DNA of 64,000 bases from Hypomyces perniciosus. Taxonomy: Eukaryota; Ascomycota; Sordariomycetes; Hypocreales; Hypocreaceae. Made by a program: the position numbers and the translations under genes. Shown piece after piece: positions 43,962 through 56,052 of this stretch. Where the stretch lies: positions 1,302,001-1,366,000 of the forward strand of contig SPDT01000004.1 in assembly GCA_008477525.1 (NCBI GenBank), in the 5' to 3' direction. The notes below the pieces were generated by a model that searched no databases, had not been told where the DNA came from, and was given only the letters and a program-made list of their open reading frames with translations. Positions within the stretch are counted from its first letter, which is position 1. Each line of letters starts with the position of its first letter.

Positions 43962-46900
43962 ATGGAGGACCAGCTCGTGCAGCTGCTTGCCAACACGCAG
44001 CTGTCCGACCAGGCACCCCGCCAGCAGGCTGAGATCAAGATCAAGCGAGCCCACACGAATCCTGCCTTTCCCGTCTCGCTCGCCAACATTGCCGCTCACA
44101 CCTCCATTGACACGGGCATCCGCCAATCGGCCTTGAGCACTCTCCGACTGTTCATCGAGAAGAATTGGGCTGTCGAGGAGCTCGATAGCGAACCGCAAAT
44201 CCCTATCTCCGATGAAGCAAGAGCGGTCCTAAAGCAGACCCTGCTGGACGTGGCCTTGAGCCCCGAAGATGACAGAAAAGTCAAAATAGCTGCCAGGTAC
44301 GACATTCTGGGCGCTGTGCCCTTCAAAGCGTTCGTCAAAAAGATCCCTGTGTACTGATTGATGCGCCTGTAGTTATGCTGTAGGTAAAGTTGCTATCCAC
44401 GATTTCCCCGACCAGTGGCCCCATCTCCTCCCCACGGTGCTGGGCGTCATCCCAACCGGCAACGATGCCCAGCTTCACGGAGCTTTGAGGGTCCTCGGAG
44501 ACCTTGTCGATGAGAGCTTGAGCGAGGACCAGTTCTTTTCCATGGCCAGGAACATTGCCAACTCCTTGACCGAGGTCGCCCTCAACGAAAACCGAAAGCC
44601 AATGCTGCGAGCGCTTGCCATCTCTGTATTCCGAGGATGCTTCGACTTGATGAACATGGTCAAGGACGATCACGCCAAGGAGGTCAAGGCATTTGCCGAA
44701 GAGCTTTTGAACCAATGGAATCCCTTTTTCATCGCCGTCCTCAAGGGTCGCCTGCCGGATGGTGACTCTAGCTCTGGCGTCCAACCCGAGAGCTGGAACA
44801 GCATCATCGCCCTCAAGCTGCAGGTGGTCAAGACCCTTCTCCGGGTCCGCCGCGTGTTCCCCAACCTTCTTCTTCCCCAGAGCACAACCTTCTTCACTGC
44901 CGTGTGGGACGAGCTTAGCTCAATGCAGGCCGCCTACGAGCAACTATACATCAAGGATGAGGCTCAATGCCGATTGGAAGACTCGGACAATCTGCCTTAC
45001 ACCCTCGACCTTCTCATTCTGGAGGAGCTTGACTTCTTGAACCAATGCTTCCGAGCACCCCCTGTTCAATCTGAGCTTGATGGCCAGCTTCAGGCCCATG
45101 CCTCTGGCCATGAGGTCCCTTGGATGGTCGAGATCATGAAGATGCTGGTTGGGTACTCACGGGTGACTCGAGAAGAGCAAGACCTCTGGGACTTCGACTG
45201 TTCCCTGTACCTGGCTGAGGAGACTTCCGTTACCGCCAACTACACTGCCCGAACCGCCGCTGGTGACTTGCTCATCAAGATGGGCGAGTGGTTCGATGAG
45301 AAGACGATTGATGGTTTGTTTGGATACACCAAAACTCTCTTCCCTGGCGATGGCGGTGCATCGTGGAGAAGCCAGGAGGCAGCACTCTACTTGTTTGTCA
45401 TGCTGGTCGGTGACTTCCAAGACATGAGCAAGCCTATTACCGAACCTGTTGCCAACGCTTATCTTGGGCTGCTTGACTTTGCTATCAACCGACCCGATGA
45501 GCCGCTGTTGCGTGCCCGTGGATACCTGGTTGCCGGCATCCTCGGCCGCTCGTTCCAGCCCCCGCCATCTCTCCTGGACCGCATCATTCATTCGATCACG
45601 AACGAGGAGTCCGAGGTTGTTCAGGTTTCGTGCATCAAAGCTATTCAGGAGTTAATCAATTCAGGAAAGGTGACTCCTGATCGTCAAGTCCCCATCATCA
45701 CCTCGATTCAGACCTATATGAATGGCAAGGACCCTGAGGAGATGGAGGAGGCTGATGAGCTCCTCGTAACATTGAGCGAAGCTCTCCGAGCGGCCATCTC
45801 GCTGGATACCAAGATTGCCCTTTCTAGCGATATCCAATCTGTTGATCTCTTATTCCTGCTCGCTAAAATGGGTGCGAACAATTTCCAGGTCACTATGCTT
45901 GTCCAGGAGGCTTTCGAAGAAGTCGTGGGCAACCTTTCAGACAGCGCCTCGTTTGCTGGCCTTTGCGCACGCATTCTGCCAACCTTGACTGGTGCGTTCG
46001 ACGTAGCTAACCTCACTGAGGACAACCCGCTTGTTACGGTAAGTCGCAAGAACATCCGATTGCATAAATACACGCGATTCTAATCATTCCATAGGTGGCG
46101 ACTGAATTGCTTGCTGTCCTGGCTGAGCACGGCTCGGAGCCTCTGCCCGAGGGCTTCGTGGCCGCCACGTTCCCTAAGCTGAATCGCCTACTCATGGAGT
46201 CAAACGAAGGCGAAGTTCTACGACCGGGATCCGTGGCAGTTAAATGGATCTTGGTGCATGATCATCAGCAAGTCCTCAACTGGCAGGATTCTAATGGGAG
46301 GTCTGGCTTGGAGGTCTGCCTTCACATCATTGACCGCCTGCTGGGCCCCTCTATTGAAGACAACTCTGCCTCTGAAGTCGGAGGATTGGCCGCTGAGCTT
46401 GTGGAGAAGGCTGGACAGGAGCGTCTGGGACCTTTCCTGCCACAACTTCTGCAGGCTGTCGCGAACCGTCTTACCACTGCGCAAGCTGCAGCTTTTATCC
46501 AGTCTCTTATCCTTGTGTTTGCCCGACTTTCGCTCGGCGGCGCACATGATGTGGTTGAGTTCCTTAGCCATATCCAGATCAATGGCGAGAGTGGTCTCCA
46601 GGTCGTGCTTGCCAAGTGGCTCGAAAATTCCGTCAGCTTTGCTGGCTATGACGAGATCCGACAAAAGTGTGTCCCAAATCCTAGTCCCTTTTGTCTTTGC
46701 TAACGTGTTGGTAGTGTCATTGCCCTGTCGAAGCTCTACTCCCTGAACGATCCTCGGATAGGACAAACCAAGGTCAAGGGTGACTTGATTGTTACCGCTG
46801 ATGATGGCATGATCAAGACGCGATCGCGCGCCAAGAAGAGTATGTCATCACACATTCAAAGTATTCCCACCACCTCCTCTACCCTGGAACGACTCTATCA

Positions 46901-47342
46901 AGAGTACATCAAGGAGAATCAAGGCACTAATGTGACAACCAATTTGTCAGACCCTGATCAATACACTATCATCCCCGCTACGCTCAAGATCCTCAAGGTT
47001 TTGGTCGAAGAGCTCCTATCTGCATCTGGCGTCCGAGCCGCGGCAAACGCTGCTTCGGCCGCTGTTGCCACGGCAGACTTTGATGATGATGACAACGATG
47101 AGGACGGATGGGAGGATGACGATATCACTCTCGACCTCAGTCTTGGAGCCACCAAGGCCGACCTCATGTCATTCGGTATGGATGGCAGCTCACGGCAACG
47201 CGATGACGAGACACAGGCCTACCTGACTGAATTCTTCATCCGCGCCGCTCGCGAGAATGTGGCTAACTTCCAAGAATGGTATAACCTACTCACTGACGAT
47301 GAGAAGCTGAAATTGAACGAGCTGGCCGTCGCTGGCCAATAG
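43962..47342 (+). CDS. kap114: Importin beta family karyopherin, Kap114/importin-9
   Basis: Exons 43962-44296, 44373-46038, 46095-46666, 46715-46839 and 46951-47342; 1029 residues, close to the known length of Kap114. HEAT-repeat helices run throughout. The N-terminal importin-beta domain (RQQAEIKIKRAHTNPAFPVS...IRQSALSTLRLFIEKNW) binds Ran-GTP. A very acidic loop near the C-terminus (DFDDDDNDEDGWEDDD) is typical of this subgroup, which carries histones H2A-H2B and TBP into the nucleus. The first acceptor is set at 44372 because it yields SYAVGKVAIHDFPDQWP; the nearer AG at 44383 would give a stop. The intron at 46840-46950 is in frame and without stops, so it could be retained; splicing gives AKKNPDQYTIIPATL, which fits the family better. 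Convergent with PI31. Confidence 0.92.
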
Positions 47343-47824
47343 AGAGGCAACGTGCTCCATGAAGGATTTCTGAGGTTCGGCGTGACCACTTTTTGCGAAT
47401 TCTTTTTTTTTTTTTTGAAAAGAGAAGCGTTATACAAAGTACAGACAGATGTCCAACGAAGAACAAAACCAAAAAAAAAGACAAAAAAAACCAAAAAAGT
47501 GCATGAAGGTTACGAAAGCATGGCGATCACTAGTCGTTTGCGTCTTTTTTTTCCTTATTTTTCTCTTGGAGGATGATGGGGCGGAGACCTGCAAAGTTGA
47601 AGATACCTCGGTGTTGTGGTGGTGAAAGAGCAGTCCTGAGCAAGACTATAGGACTCACGGTTAAAAATGAGAACTGATGTCAGAGTAACCCAGTCGTTTG
47701 TTTACCAGTGTGAAAATGATCAAGGCCAATTTCGTATTCGTTACTCGTTCCTTCATGCAATTTACACTTGGATGCTTATGCTCACACTACTCGTACATTG
47801 GATAAAACATGGAAAGCGACAGTC
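47343..47824. other. Convergent intergenic region
   Basis: 480 bp between Kap114 and PI31 with T-runs and A-runs (47403-47420, 47465-47500), likely 3' UTR and polyadenylation signals of both genes. No gene seen. Confidence 0.5.
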
Positions 47825-49165
47825 TCAAATAATATTCCCACCACCTCCAAAGCCACCAAACCCGCCACCATAGGGATTATAACCTCCATTACCACCGGGG
47901 TTTCCCTGGCCTCGGCCCTGACCTGGGAATCTCGGCGTGCCCCCAGGGCCGACAGGATCCCATCTAGCGCCAGGTGGTGCCTGTGGATCGTAGAAGCCTT
48001 GACCTCCAGCTCCAGGGTTGGGATGACCTCCTCCCCAACCACCTTGTCCCGTAAATAGTGGATCGTCAAATGTGGGATGCATGCCAGCGAAGCCTCCTGG
48101 CTGCGGGAGTCCTCCGGGAGTGATGTGAGGCCTGAGGGGATCATGAGGACCAAGCCCCTGAGGATTCAAGTCATCATGTCCGATGTTAAACGGCGATCGG
48201 CCAGGCATGGCTGGGCCACCAGCGGCTCCCGGTGGCTGATTTACCTGGTGCTCATCCTCAAAGCCCGGAGGTGGGAAATCAGCCATAGGAGCACGGGGGC
48301 GAGGTTGTGCCATATGAGGCAAGACTCGGGAAAATAGGCCGGATGAATTGTCTTCGTTGCTTGTGAATTCCTGGGCTTCTCGCACACGGCGCTCAGCGAG
48401 GGCGGCTTCTCTGGTGTTGGGGGTTTGGACCTTGGCATTGGGATCTTTTTGAAGGCCAGGCATGATTTTTTGGACGACTTTGGTTTCAAGGTCGGAAACG
48501 AAGCCTTTTTGATTCACATGATTGTTAGTATACTCCGTAGATACAGACACATTGCACGGCAGGAGTGGGATGAGCGAACGTACTGGTTATCACAGCATCC
48601 GAAACGAAGACCTTGCGCAGTTGCTCTGGGAGATCTGACCGATCCTCCTCCCCTTCTTCTGTCATCCTAATTCTGATCGGAAGGTGTTGCGATTGAATCA
48701 CATTTCTGACAGTCCGCTCAAACCTATGAATCCTGTCTTGGCCAATGGCGAGGCCACGGACTTCAACTTTGGCGCCCATTCGGTCCACCTTGAAGACAAA
48801 GTTCATAGAGGACTGGTTGTGTTTGTACGCAAAGCTAAATGATCCGAAACCCTTGTTCCACTCGGCTGGGAGCCGAGGCGCAAGTAACATGCACTCTGCT
48901 GTTGAGATATGTCAGCACATGGGCCACTGGACGACAGAGGATGGAGCTGGGGGTAGAGAGAGAGCATACGGAGAGGTCTTTCTTCACTAAAGCCCAAGAG
49001 CGTAAAGTCAAGGCCAATCAGATAGGCGTGGACGAGCAGCGCAAATACCTCGTAAGAGCTGGCCACATCGGAGCTATCATCGCCTTCCTCGTGCTTGGGC
49101 AAGGCTTCGGCCATGCGCCGGAGGATGTCGTCCGTGCTGAGGAATTCTGCGGACATGTTCGGCAA
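47825..49165 (-). CDS. PI31-type proteasome regulator
   Basis: Minus-strand exons 49165-48970, 48898-48584 and 48504-47825; 396 residues. The N-terminal half is the PI31/Fbxo7 (FP) domain: SYEVFALLVHAYLIGLDFTL, then PAEWNKGFGSFSFAYKH and SMNFVFKVDRMG. The C-terminal half is Gly/Pro-rich and disordered, with the DPLRPHITPGG and MHPTFDDPLF blocks common in PI31 proteins. PI31 binds the 20S proteasome; in other species it inhibits or escorts it. The C-terminus (GGGGNII) lacks the HbYX-type ending seen in some animal PI31. A second ATG nine bases downstream (49156) is an equally good start. The second intron carries a TACTCCGTA motif near its branch site. Confidence 0.88.
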
Positions 49166-51388
49166 GTTGGCAAGCGTATGCGCACGCTTTAGCGATGGCT
49201 GACAGGTATAAATATGGATGGAAGGATTTTTTTTCTAAAAAAAAAAAAAAAAAGAAAGAAAAGCTCTTCCAGTATAAGCTGTGATGATGTTGAAGGGTGG
49301 AAGTTTAGAGAGTGGCGTCATAGCGATGGCTGCCTTTGAGGGAGAGCTTACATACCTACTAAGGTAGCACTAGGTAGGTACCTAGCAGTGATACTGGGAG
49401 GTGGGGTACTAGCACCAAGCTCCTAGCTTCCGCGTTTCACAGTAGCAACTACCACGGAAGATTGTGCTGGGCTTGTCGCTAGAGTTGAGATGCTTTCTGT
49501 ATTTTAATAGCTTTCTTCCTAGATTTTAAATGGTGTATTCTATTCAGCCTATACGTGATCATGCTACTACTCAATAGCATGCATCACATTGTAATACTAG
49601 TACCTAGTAAAACCAGCACCATTAAAAAGGCACCGAGCTTAAACATAACAAGCCTCGGATAATAGGGTCATGAAATTACTAGAACATATCAATTTTGGAA
49701 TGCATGTAGTCCTCGTAGATGCTTGGTCCCGTCGCCTTGAGATCCTATCGTTTGTCAGGAGGAGTGAATACCTAAAGACGGAAGTTCGGAGTACTCCGTA
49801 ACACTCGGTTTAGTGATATGCATCCGCGCATCGTCTCCCTTTTCCCTCCCTTATTATGCCCCGTCACCAATCTACTCGTACGTATGGAGTACTTCGTATA
49901 TAATAACATATAAGATGGAAATAGAACCAATACCCTGCGCGAAAGAAAGCATCGGGTATTTCCAAGTACCTAGTACTTTTAATATATGTTACACCCAACT
50001 TTACTTATCTGCTCGGTACGTGCATATACCGATCTATTTCCCTTCTGCATTGCATGCTTCTGCAAGTCTGCGATTATTATTATGAGCAAGGTTTGCTATT
50101 GCCAAGGCGGCGGATAATTCCTTGCATATCGCCCTTTGCTGGTATGAATCTTCTTCCCCCGCTCTGCCCCGGTTCAGCATTTATCTATCTATGTACAACG
50201 AACACAATAGAAGCCCAACAGCGGTAATCGGGTATTATATGGGTGTTGGATCTTTTGTTCAATGGAAATCGACAGCCCGTGGAATCAGGCGCCCTTATTC
50301 ATCCTATTGTTCGTACAGCTCTTTCTCGCCCCTGTGGCGCCTCGAAACTTGAGGCTGGATCAATAGCACAGCAGCTGTCTGGTCACTCTGGTGCCGTCTG
50401 CTCTGGAACTGGTTGGTCGGTTGGCCGCATGGCCGAAGGAAACACTCTCCTCTCTAGTCGTCACCTGTCACAGATGCCGGTCGTGTCAACCTCAACTTAA
50501 CCTCATCTTTCCTTTCCTGACCCGCTCCATAAAGCCGCCTGCTTGAAGAAGCCCCGATCTGTGATCACACGGCTTCCGAACATCATCGTGCGTCTTCTCA
50601 TCGTCTGCCGTCAATTTAAGCTCATCCGATCTGGCGCCTGGCCCAAGCTTTACCACCGGGTTTCGGATTTTGTCGTCAATCGGGGCCAGTCTCTAGGGTG
50701 AAGAGATTCGGCGACTGAGTGGATGGATGAATAGAACGGCCCGTTGAAAGCCAAGCGATCCATACTTACCTTATTCCCAGTACGATCAGTTGAGTCTCCG
50801 TCGGGCCCTCAAGAGGCTTGCTAGGCGCCTTTTCTAACCTGACATGACGATATCTAGTCTTGGATGCCCTAAGCTTTCTCCCGAAGCGCCTCATAACCCT
50901 GCGATCTGCCCCCCTCGATAAGGAACCTACAATCTTTTGGATCCAGAGCACCATTATTACTATTATCTGTATTCTTTGTGGCAGCAGTGCGCCCCCTGCA
51001 ACATCGAATCTTCATCTGCCCCGTGTCGAAGCTTGAAGGCTCACCAGTCATAGCCAAGTAAGTTCAACTTTTCATCAATTCTATGCAGTGCGATGTGGCG
51101 TATGGCTCCAGAAGAAGTTTGCCTTTGACGGCCCCTTGAAAGATTTTCGTATTAAAGTTCGCACACTCCCTCTGCTATCATCTTCTCTGTCTCGTCTTGC
51201 CAGCCAAGTCCAGACCTCTTTCCACCCTTTCCCATCCGTTCGAGAAATCTCAACCTCACCTTTCGGCAATTCGTGGCTGTCTACGTCGAAAGTTCTTGTG
51301 ATATATCTCGGAAAATTCACCCTTTCTTGAGCAACGCCCTACCGTACCTTCACCACAGTTACAGGACGAGGTCGACTTGGAGTGCGCT
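49166..51388. other. Divergent intergenic region PI31/RBR
   Basis: 2.2 kb with no supported gene. It includes an A-run at 49238-49255, an ACCTA/TAGGT-rich patch with TAGGTAGGTACCTAG (about 49371-49385), and two TACGGAGTACTCCGTA-type palindromes (49785-49800, 49881-49899). The right part is C/T-rich, as expected for the promoter and leader of the RBR gene. Confidence 0.5.
49785..49800. repeat. TACGGAGTACTCCGTA-type palindrome (best of several copies)
   Basis: TTCGGAGTACTCCGTA, one base off a perfect 16-bp palindrome. Partial copies lie at 14195-14210, 16971-16980, 17592-17607, 22586-22599, 31878-31890, 34311-34320, 48531-48540 and 49881-49899, all in introns or between genes. Confidence 0.6.
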
Positions 51389-54251
51389 ATGACAAACCCA
51401 TCTAACCTAAAAGCCTCACAGGATCACCACCATACAGATTCCTGGCTATACCGTCTATCAAACCCGCTATCTTGGTTGCACAGCATAAAGACAAGTGTTC
51501 AAGACATCTGCCACCGCAATTGGCGGTCGAAAATGAGCGACGACGACGACGTCATCATCATAGACGTCCAAGAGAGCTGGTCTCGGGATGTCGTGGCCGT
51601 CTTTCCAGATATCTGCCCTGAGTACCTGGACAAGCTAGCAAAGCAACATGACCGTGATACTGGCGCCATTATCAACAGCATCATGGACCAGGAAGAGACT
51701 GGGCGACATTACCCCAGAAGACCTAGAGACAATGTTCTCAAACGGAAAAGGTCCAATGGGGAAGCGACTGAAGATGACATAGCAAAAGTCAAGCGGAAAT
51801 ACGACAACATGGAAAGGCGAGCTCGCAGTTTGAACCTGGCCCAAATCCATAGAATGTATGCCCCCCCCCTTTTCCCTTCCCTCTTCCCAACGCTGTTTTC
51901 AGCAATAATGCCGGGGCGACCGCCACCCGCCAGAAGTCAATAACAATCGTTTTGACATTTTGCTTGGCTACGGAGAAATAACAAAAAAGTAGGAACGAAA
52001 TGATGTGTGCCGACTTCCCATTCATCCCCGCCAAGCAAATTGAAGAGAGTTTAGAAAGAAATGGCCGACTGTTGCTCCCAACATATCTTTCTTTGTATGA
52101 GACAACTTGCACCGTAGACCGGGGCGAGCATCTTTGGAGGCCGTTTCTAAGACAAAATGCATGTCATGCGACCCGAAAATATGCGGAAGTTGCATTGTTC
52201 TTGGAAACTTCCGTCGATCCCATAGACAAAGAGATGCATGAGGAGCTTCAAGCGGTCCGATCCATCTGTGCGGCACGAGAAAAGGAACGTGTAGCCAAAA
52301 GAGAGAAAGAGGATGCGGAGAACAAGAACTACGAAGATGCGAAGGGCGAAGGCCTTGTTAGCGACTGTGAGTGTTGCTTTACGGAATTTGCGATCAACCG
52401 AATGGTTCACTGTGACGGGAAAACCCTTCATGTAAGTTCAAGTTGTTCATTTTTCGGTATACCTACTCTGACGGCCCATAGTTCTTTTGCATCGGATGCG
52501 CTTGCCGACAGGCCGAGACAGTAGTCGGCCTTTCCAAATATGAGCTATGCTGTATGTCCACAGCTGGCTGCTCCGCCGGGTTCTCTCACGAAGAGCGCAG
52601 CAAATTCCTCGATGACAACCTTGCGGGTGCCCTTGACCGCATCGAACAGGAGACAGTCCTCCGTATCGCTGGTCTAGAAAATCTCGCCGAGTGTCCATTC
52701 TGCCCGTTTGCGGCAGAGTATCCCCCTGTTGAGGAAGACAAGGAGTTTCGATGTCAGAATCCCGAGTGTCAGATTGTGAGCTGCCGATTGTGCCAGGCCA
52801 AGACACACATACCGTTTTCATGTGAGGAGGCTGTCAAAGAGCATGGTTCGTCTCTCAGACGGAAAATCGAAGAAGCCATGTCGGCAGCTATGATACGAAA
52901 GTGCAATAAATGTACGTTAACCCCTATCCCTGATTGGACAGCTCACTGACATTTTGCTCCAGGTAGCACTCCGTTTATCAAAGAGCATGGATGTAACAAA
53001 ATGATGTGTACACGCGCAGGTTGTAAGAATGTCCAATGCTACGTCTGCTCCAAGTCCTGCAATTACACTCACTTCAACGATCCGACTCGAGGTGGCATGA
53101 AGGGCAATTGCCCATTGTTTGACGACGATGTCGAAACTCGCCACAGGCGAGAAGTTCAGAAAGCTGAACAGAAAACGAGGGAGCAGATAGTCAAACTGAA
53201 CCCTGAGGTAGACCCTGAGTGTCTCCAGATTAAAATGTCCAAGACGGTATCACCGGATCAGCGACGCCGAGCCCCAGTCAGACGGGTAGCTCAAGTACAA
53301 CACAATCACCGGAGGTATCAGGCGGCCGTGGCAGAGCAGCAGATCCTACCCGAACACGCCAACGCGGAGAGAAACCGCTTAGTCCTCCCCCGAATAGCCG
53401 CCATGCTACAAGGAATGCCCGTGCCAGTACCCCAGGGCCCAGATCAGGGAGCGATGATTCCGGCACAGCAAGCTTTGGCACAACCAGCTGCAGCGCAGCC
53501 AGTTGCAGCAGAGCCTGAGCGTGTGAACTATCCTGTACCCATGATACCAGCTCCCGATTTTGGCCGACGTCTTCGCCCTCGGAATGCTGTCAATAGATCC
53601 CATGTTGGAGGAACGGCTCCGTACATTCCTGTGCAGTTCCCAGCAGCTCAACCACAACAACTGCCTGGGATTGCCGCGATGAATGCGAATGCACCCCGAC
53701 CAGGGTCATTGAGTGGAGATCAGGCCCAGGTGGTGAGGAATATCATAGCATTAGAACGGGCAAGAGACCGGTATGCTGGGAGAGGAGTAGGGATAGGAAG
53801 AGAAAGACAGCAGGCCAATGGGAATGTGCCAGTAAACGCCAATGGACGCCCACAGGACCCCGAGGGTCAAGACGCGATCGCGGATGGAATGCAACGCCGA
53901 CTTGAGATGGCAGCGGATATGTGCCAACAATACGCGATGAACCTTGCAAACGGAGAGATACAGCGGAGGGCAGAGTACGCTACAGAAATAGCGCAACTGA
54001 GAGGAGACCTGGAAAAGGTCGAAATGGCGAATGCTCGGGCCCAGATCGATTCAGCATTTCCCAGTGCTGTCACAGGGCAACTCGCTCAGCAGAGGCCAAG
54101 ACCTATTTATTATCAGAATCTGAATTCGCGTCCTCCGCATCTTAATCCCAGGATGTTAAACATCAGACCTCCTGTTTTGGAGCAACCGGGTGTTCGTCGA
54201 TCGATGAGGCTTGCGGCTGGTTCAGGGGTGCAGGAGAATCCCAATCAGTAG
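51389..54251 (+). CDS. RBR (RING-IBR-RING) E3 ubiquitin ligase, RNF216/TRIAD3-like
   Basis: Exons 51389-51855, 51990-52431, 52482-52911 and 52963-54251; 875 residues. After an acidic N-terminus (SDDDDVIIIDV) and a helical, basic region come RING1-like CECCFTEFA...CDGKTLHFFCIGCACRQ, an IBR-like block (CPFCPF...CQNPECQIVSCRLCQ), and a second RING (CNKCSTPFIKEHGCNKMMCTRAGCKNVQCYVC) whose Cys in HGCNKM is where RBR ligases carry ubiquitin. The spacing resembles RNF216 more than parkin or Ariadne. The C-terminal 400 residues are Gln/Pro/Ala-rich with RRSMRLAAG near the end. Splicing at 51855/51990 gives HRIRNEMMCADF. A later ATG (51533) before the acidic block is an alternative start. Confidence 0.88.
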
Positions 54252-54764
54252 CTGTAACTTTGGCAGCCCAATTAGAAGCTGTATCAATGGAGTCGGCCAT
54301 GGCGTTGGCTCGCCATCATTGAATATACAGCATAAGTCGGTTGAGTATGGTATATGGTTTCGAGGTATAACCACGACTACGATTCTGGGAGGCGCGGGAG
54401 TTGTGATGTGTTCAGGAAACACTGATGCGGTTCACCGCGGCCTCAACGCTGACAAGGAGGAGAACTGTGGATGCAATGATTTTGCCAGCTCTCTTGACTT
54501 GGTTGATGCTATTTCGGAACTTGATACCGGAGACTCAACATCAGGAATATGCGTTGTGTTGGAATTTCATCAAACGATGGATGGCGTTGGTCAGGCTTTG
54601 CTGGATTTGTTTATAATGATGATGATTACCATGAAAATTACTAGAAACTAGGGAATCGTTGGTGATAATAAAAAGTTGGCCTTTCTTTACATGTATATCT
54701 ATTCTCGTAACGATTGGGGTGAAGTGATTTTTTTTTCTCGTATCATCACTATTAGACCCTAAGA
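54252..54764. other. Convergent intergenic region RBR/Dcc1-like
   Basis: 513 bp. A 146-codon plus-strand frame overlaps the RBR 3' end and runs to 54651, but its composition looks non-coding. Probably two 3' UTRs. Confidence 0.5.
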
Positions 54765-55198
54765 CTATCGACCTTTGCCAAATCTTTCATGCCATTTGCC
54801 TTTGCTCCCAGTATTTATGAGTTTGCCGCTGCTAACAGGGGGCTCGCGCACAAGCTCGAGCTCGACGGTCTCACGGATTGTGGAAATGGCGGCTATCCCC
54901 TGCTGCTGCGTTGACGTGGAGAGGATGATCATGGAGTTGGACGTGTTCTTTTGGCGGAGGGAGTAAGTCCTGTCTGGGGTTTTGAGAAGAGCAGAGGTGT
55001 CGGAGGACTCGAGAGTAAGTCTAGATGGTAGAAAGAGTGAGTGCGGATGTGATGTGAGATGTTGAGACGGGGGACAACGAACGCTGGTGGGTTTTCGGAT
55101 TCCAGGAGCGATTGCACCTCTGGAGGGAGTTCGATCAGGCGGTAGCCTACGCCGTCTGGGGCATGATGCAGTGGGATGCCCTCTGTCTGACTGGACAT
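54765..55198 (-). CDS. dcc1: Short Dcc1-like sister-chromatid cohesion protein
   Basis: Minus-strand exons 55198-55083 and 55020-54765; 123 residues. Joined, it reads GYRLIELPPEVQSLLES, then ALLKTPDRTYSLRQKNTSNS and MIILS, which is the N-terminal beta-domain signature of Dcc1. Dcc1 joins Ctf8 and Ctf18 in the alternative clamp loader that acts on PCNA for cohesion. The donor at 55082 was chosen because it gives PPALTLESSDTSALLKT; other joins break the frame. The protein stops after GKWHERFGKGR, so the C-terminal winged-helix part of full Dcc1 (about 400 residues in yeast and animals) is absent. A short fungal form or a truncated gene are both possible. Confidence 0.7.
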
Positions 55199-56052
55199 TG
55201 CGGGATGCGGAATTCGAGAATACTATGCTCCGTGCCTATGGAGGTCGATGGTCGAAAAGCAAAATCCACAGACGTCATGCCGCCCGATTTGCTGCGACAA
55301 GGGACAAACAACTAGCGGGGTTCCTTCGGGGGTTCCTCCCAGGCTCCCACGCGGGCCATAGTGGATGGAGCCGCCCCTCAGGGCTTCAGCTCCAGTGTTT
55401 ACAGCGGGCAGAGTGCCTAAAATAGCTCCTGCGGCGCAGCCCGTAACCCGTTGCCGGGGCGCTTGTGAAACATGGACAACAGCTGTGTGACTCTTCTGTG
55501 AGTGAAGAGTGTCGGGCTGCAAATCTTCCGGGTCCGATGTCCATTTGGATCCTGGATGGTCGACACAGACATATGCAGACAAAAACACAAGCATCCCCTC
55601 ATCATATCATCGCCATTACTTTCTGTACATACGTATAATTTCCGACTGCGGCTTGTTTTTTTTTTACTTCTTCTTTTTCTGTTCCATTGTGCAGGTGGAA
55701 TTTCGGTCTTTGTCTCCCTTAGTTCAGCCTTGAGATCCAACCATCGACTTCTCGCAAGCCACAAAAACACCCACGCGATTCCCGATGTTTACTTTCTAAG
55801 ACGGACCTGGCCAGGCCCACACCCCCTCCCACCCCCCATGCCGCAGCAGTCGTATGGCTGTTGGGATTTGTGCCTTGTGTCAAGTGTGAAAACAGACCTC
55901 GTCTCGTCCTCTAGCCAACAGTCGAAGGGAGAGACCGCATAGACCGGCCCCAGCCAGGCAAGGCAAGGCAAGGCAGCTTTGGCTTCCCCCGCACCATCAT
56001 CGCCAATTCACACAATCGGGCTGGGCTATGAGCGCGGCCCATTGACGAGACC
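55199..56052. other. Divergent intergenic region Dcc1-like/Bud3-like
   Basis: 0.85 kb with C/T-rich tracts (about 55640-55690) and a GGCAA microrepeat at 55958-55973 just before the RhoGEF start. No gene supported. Confidence 0.5.

Noticed and set aside
43761..44198. 145-codon minus-strand ORF opposite Kap114 exon 1
   Set aside because: Shadow of the Kap114 coding strand and its C/T-rich leader.
47825..48153. Gly-rich or Pro-rich ORFs opposite the PI31 tail
   Set aside because: Low-complexity shadows of the PI31 Gly/Pro-rich C-terminus.
54211..54651. 146-codon plus-strand ORF
   Set aside because: Overlaps the RBR 3' end in another frame and runs through its likely 3' UTR; low-information composition.
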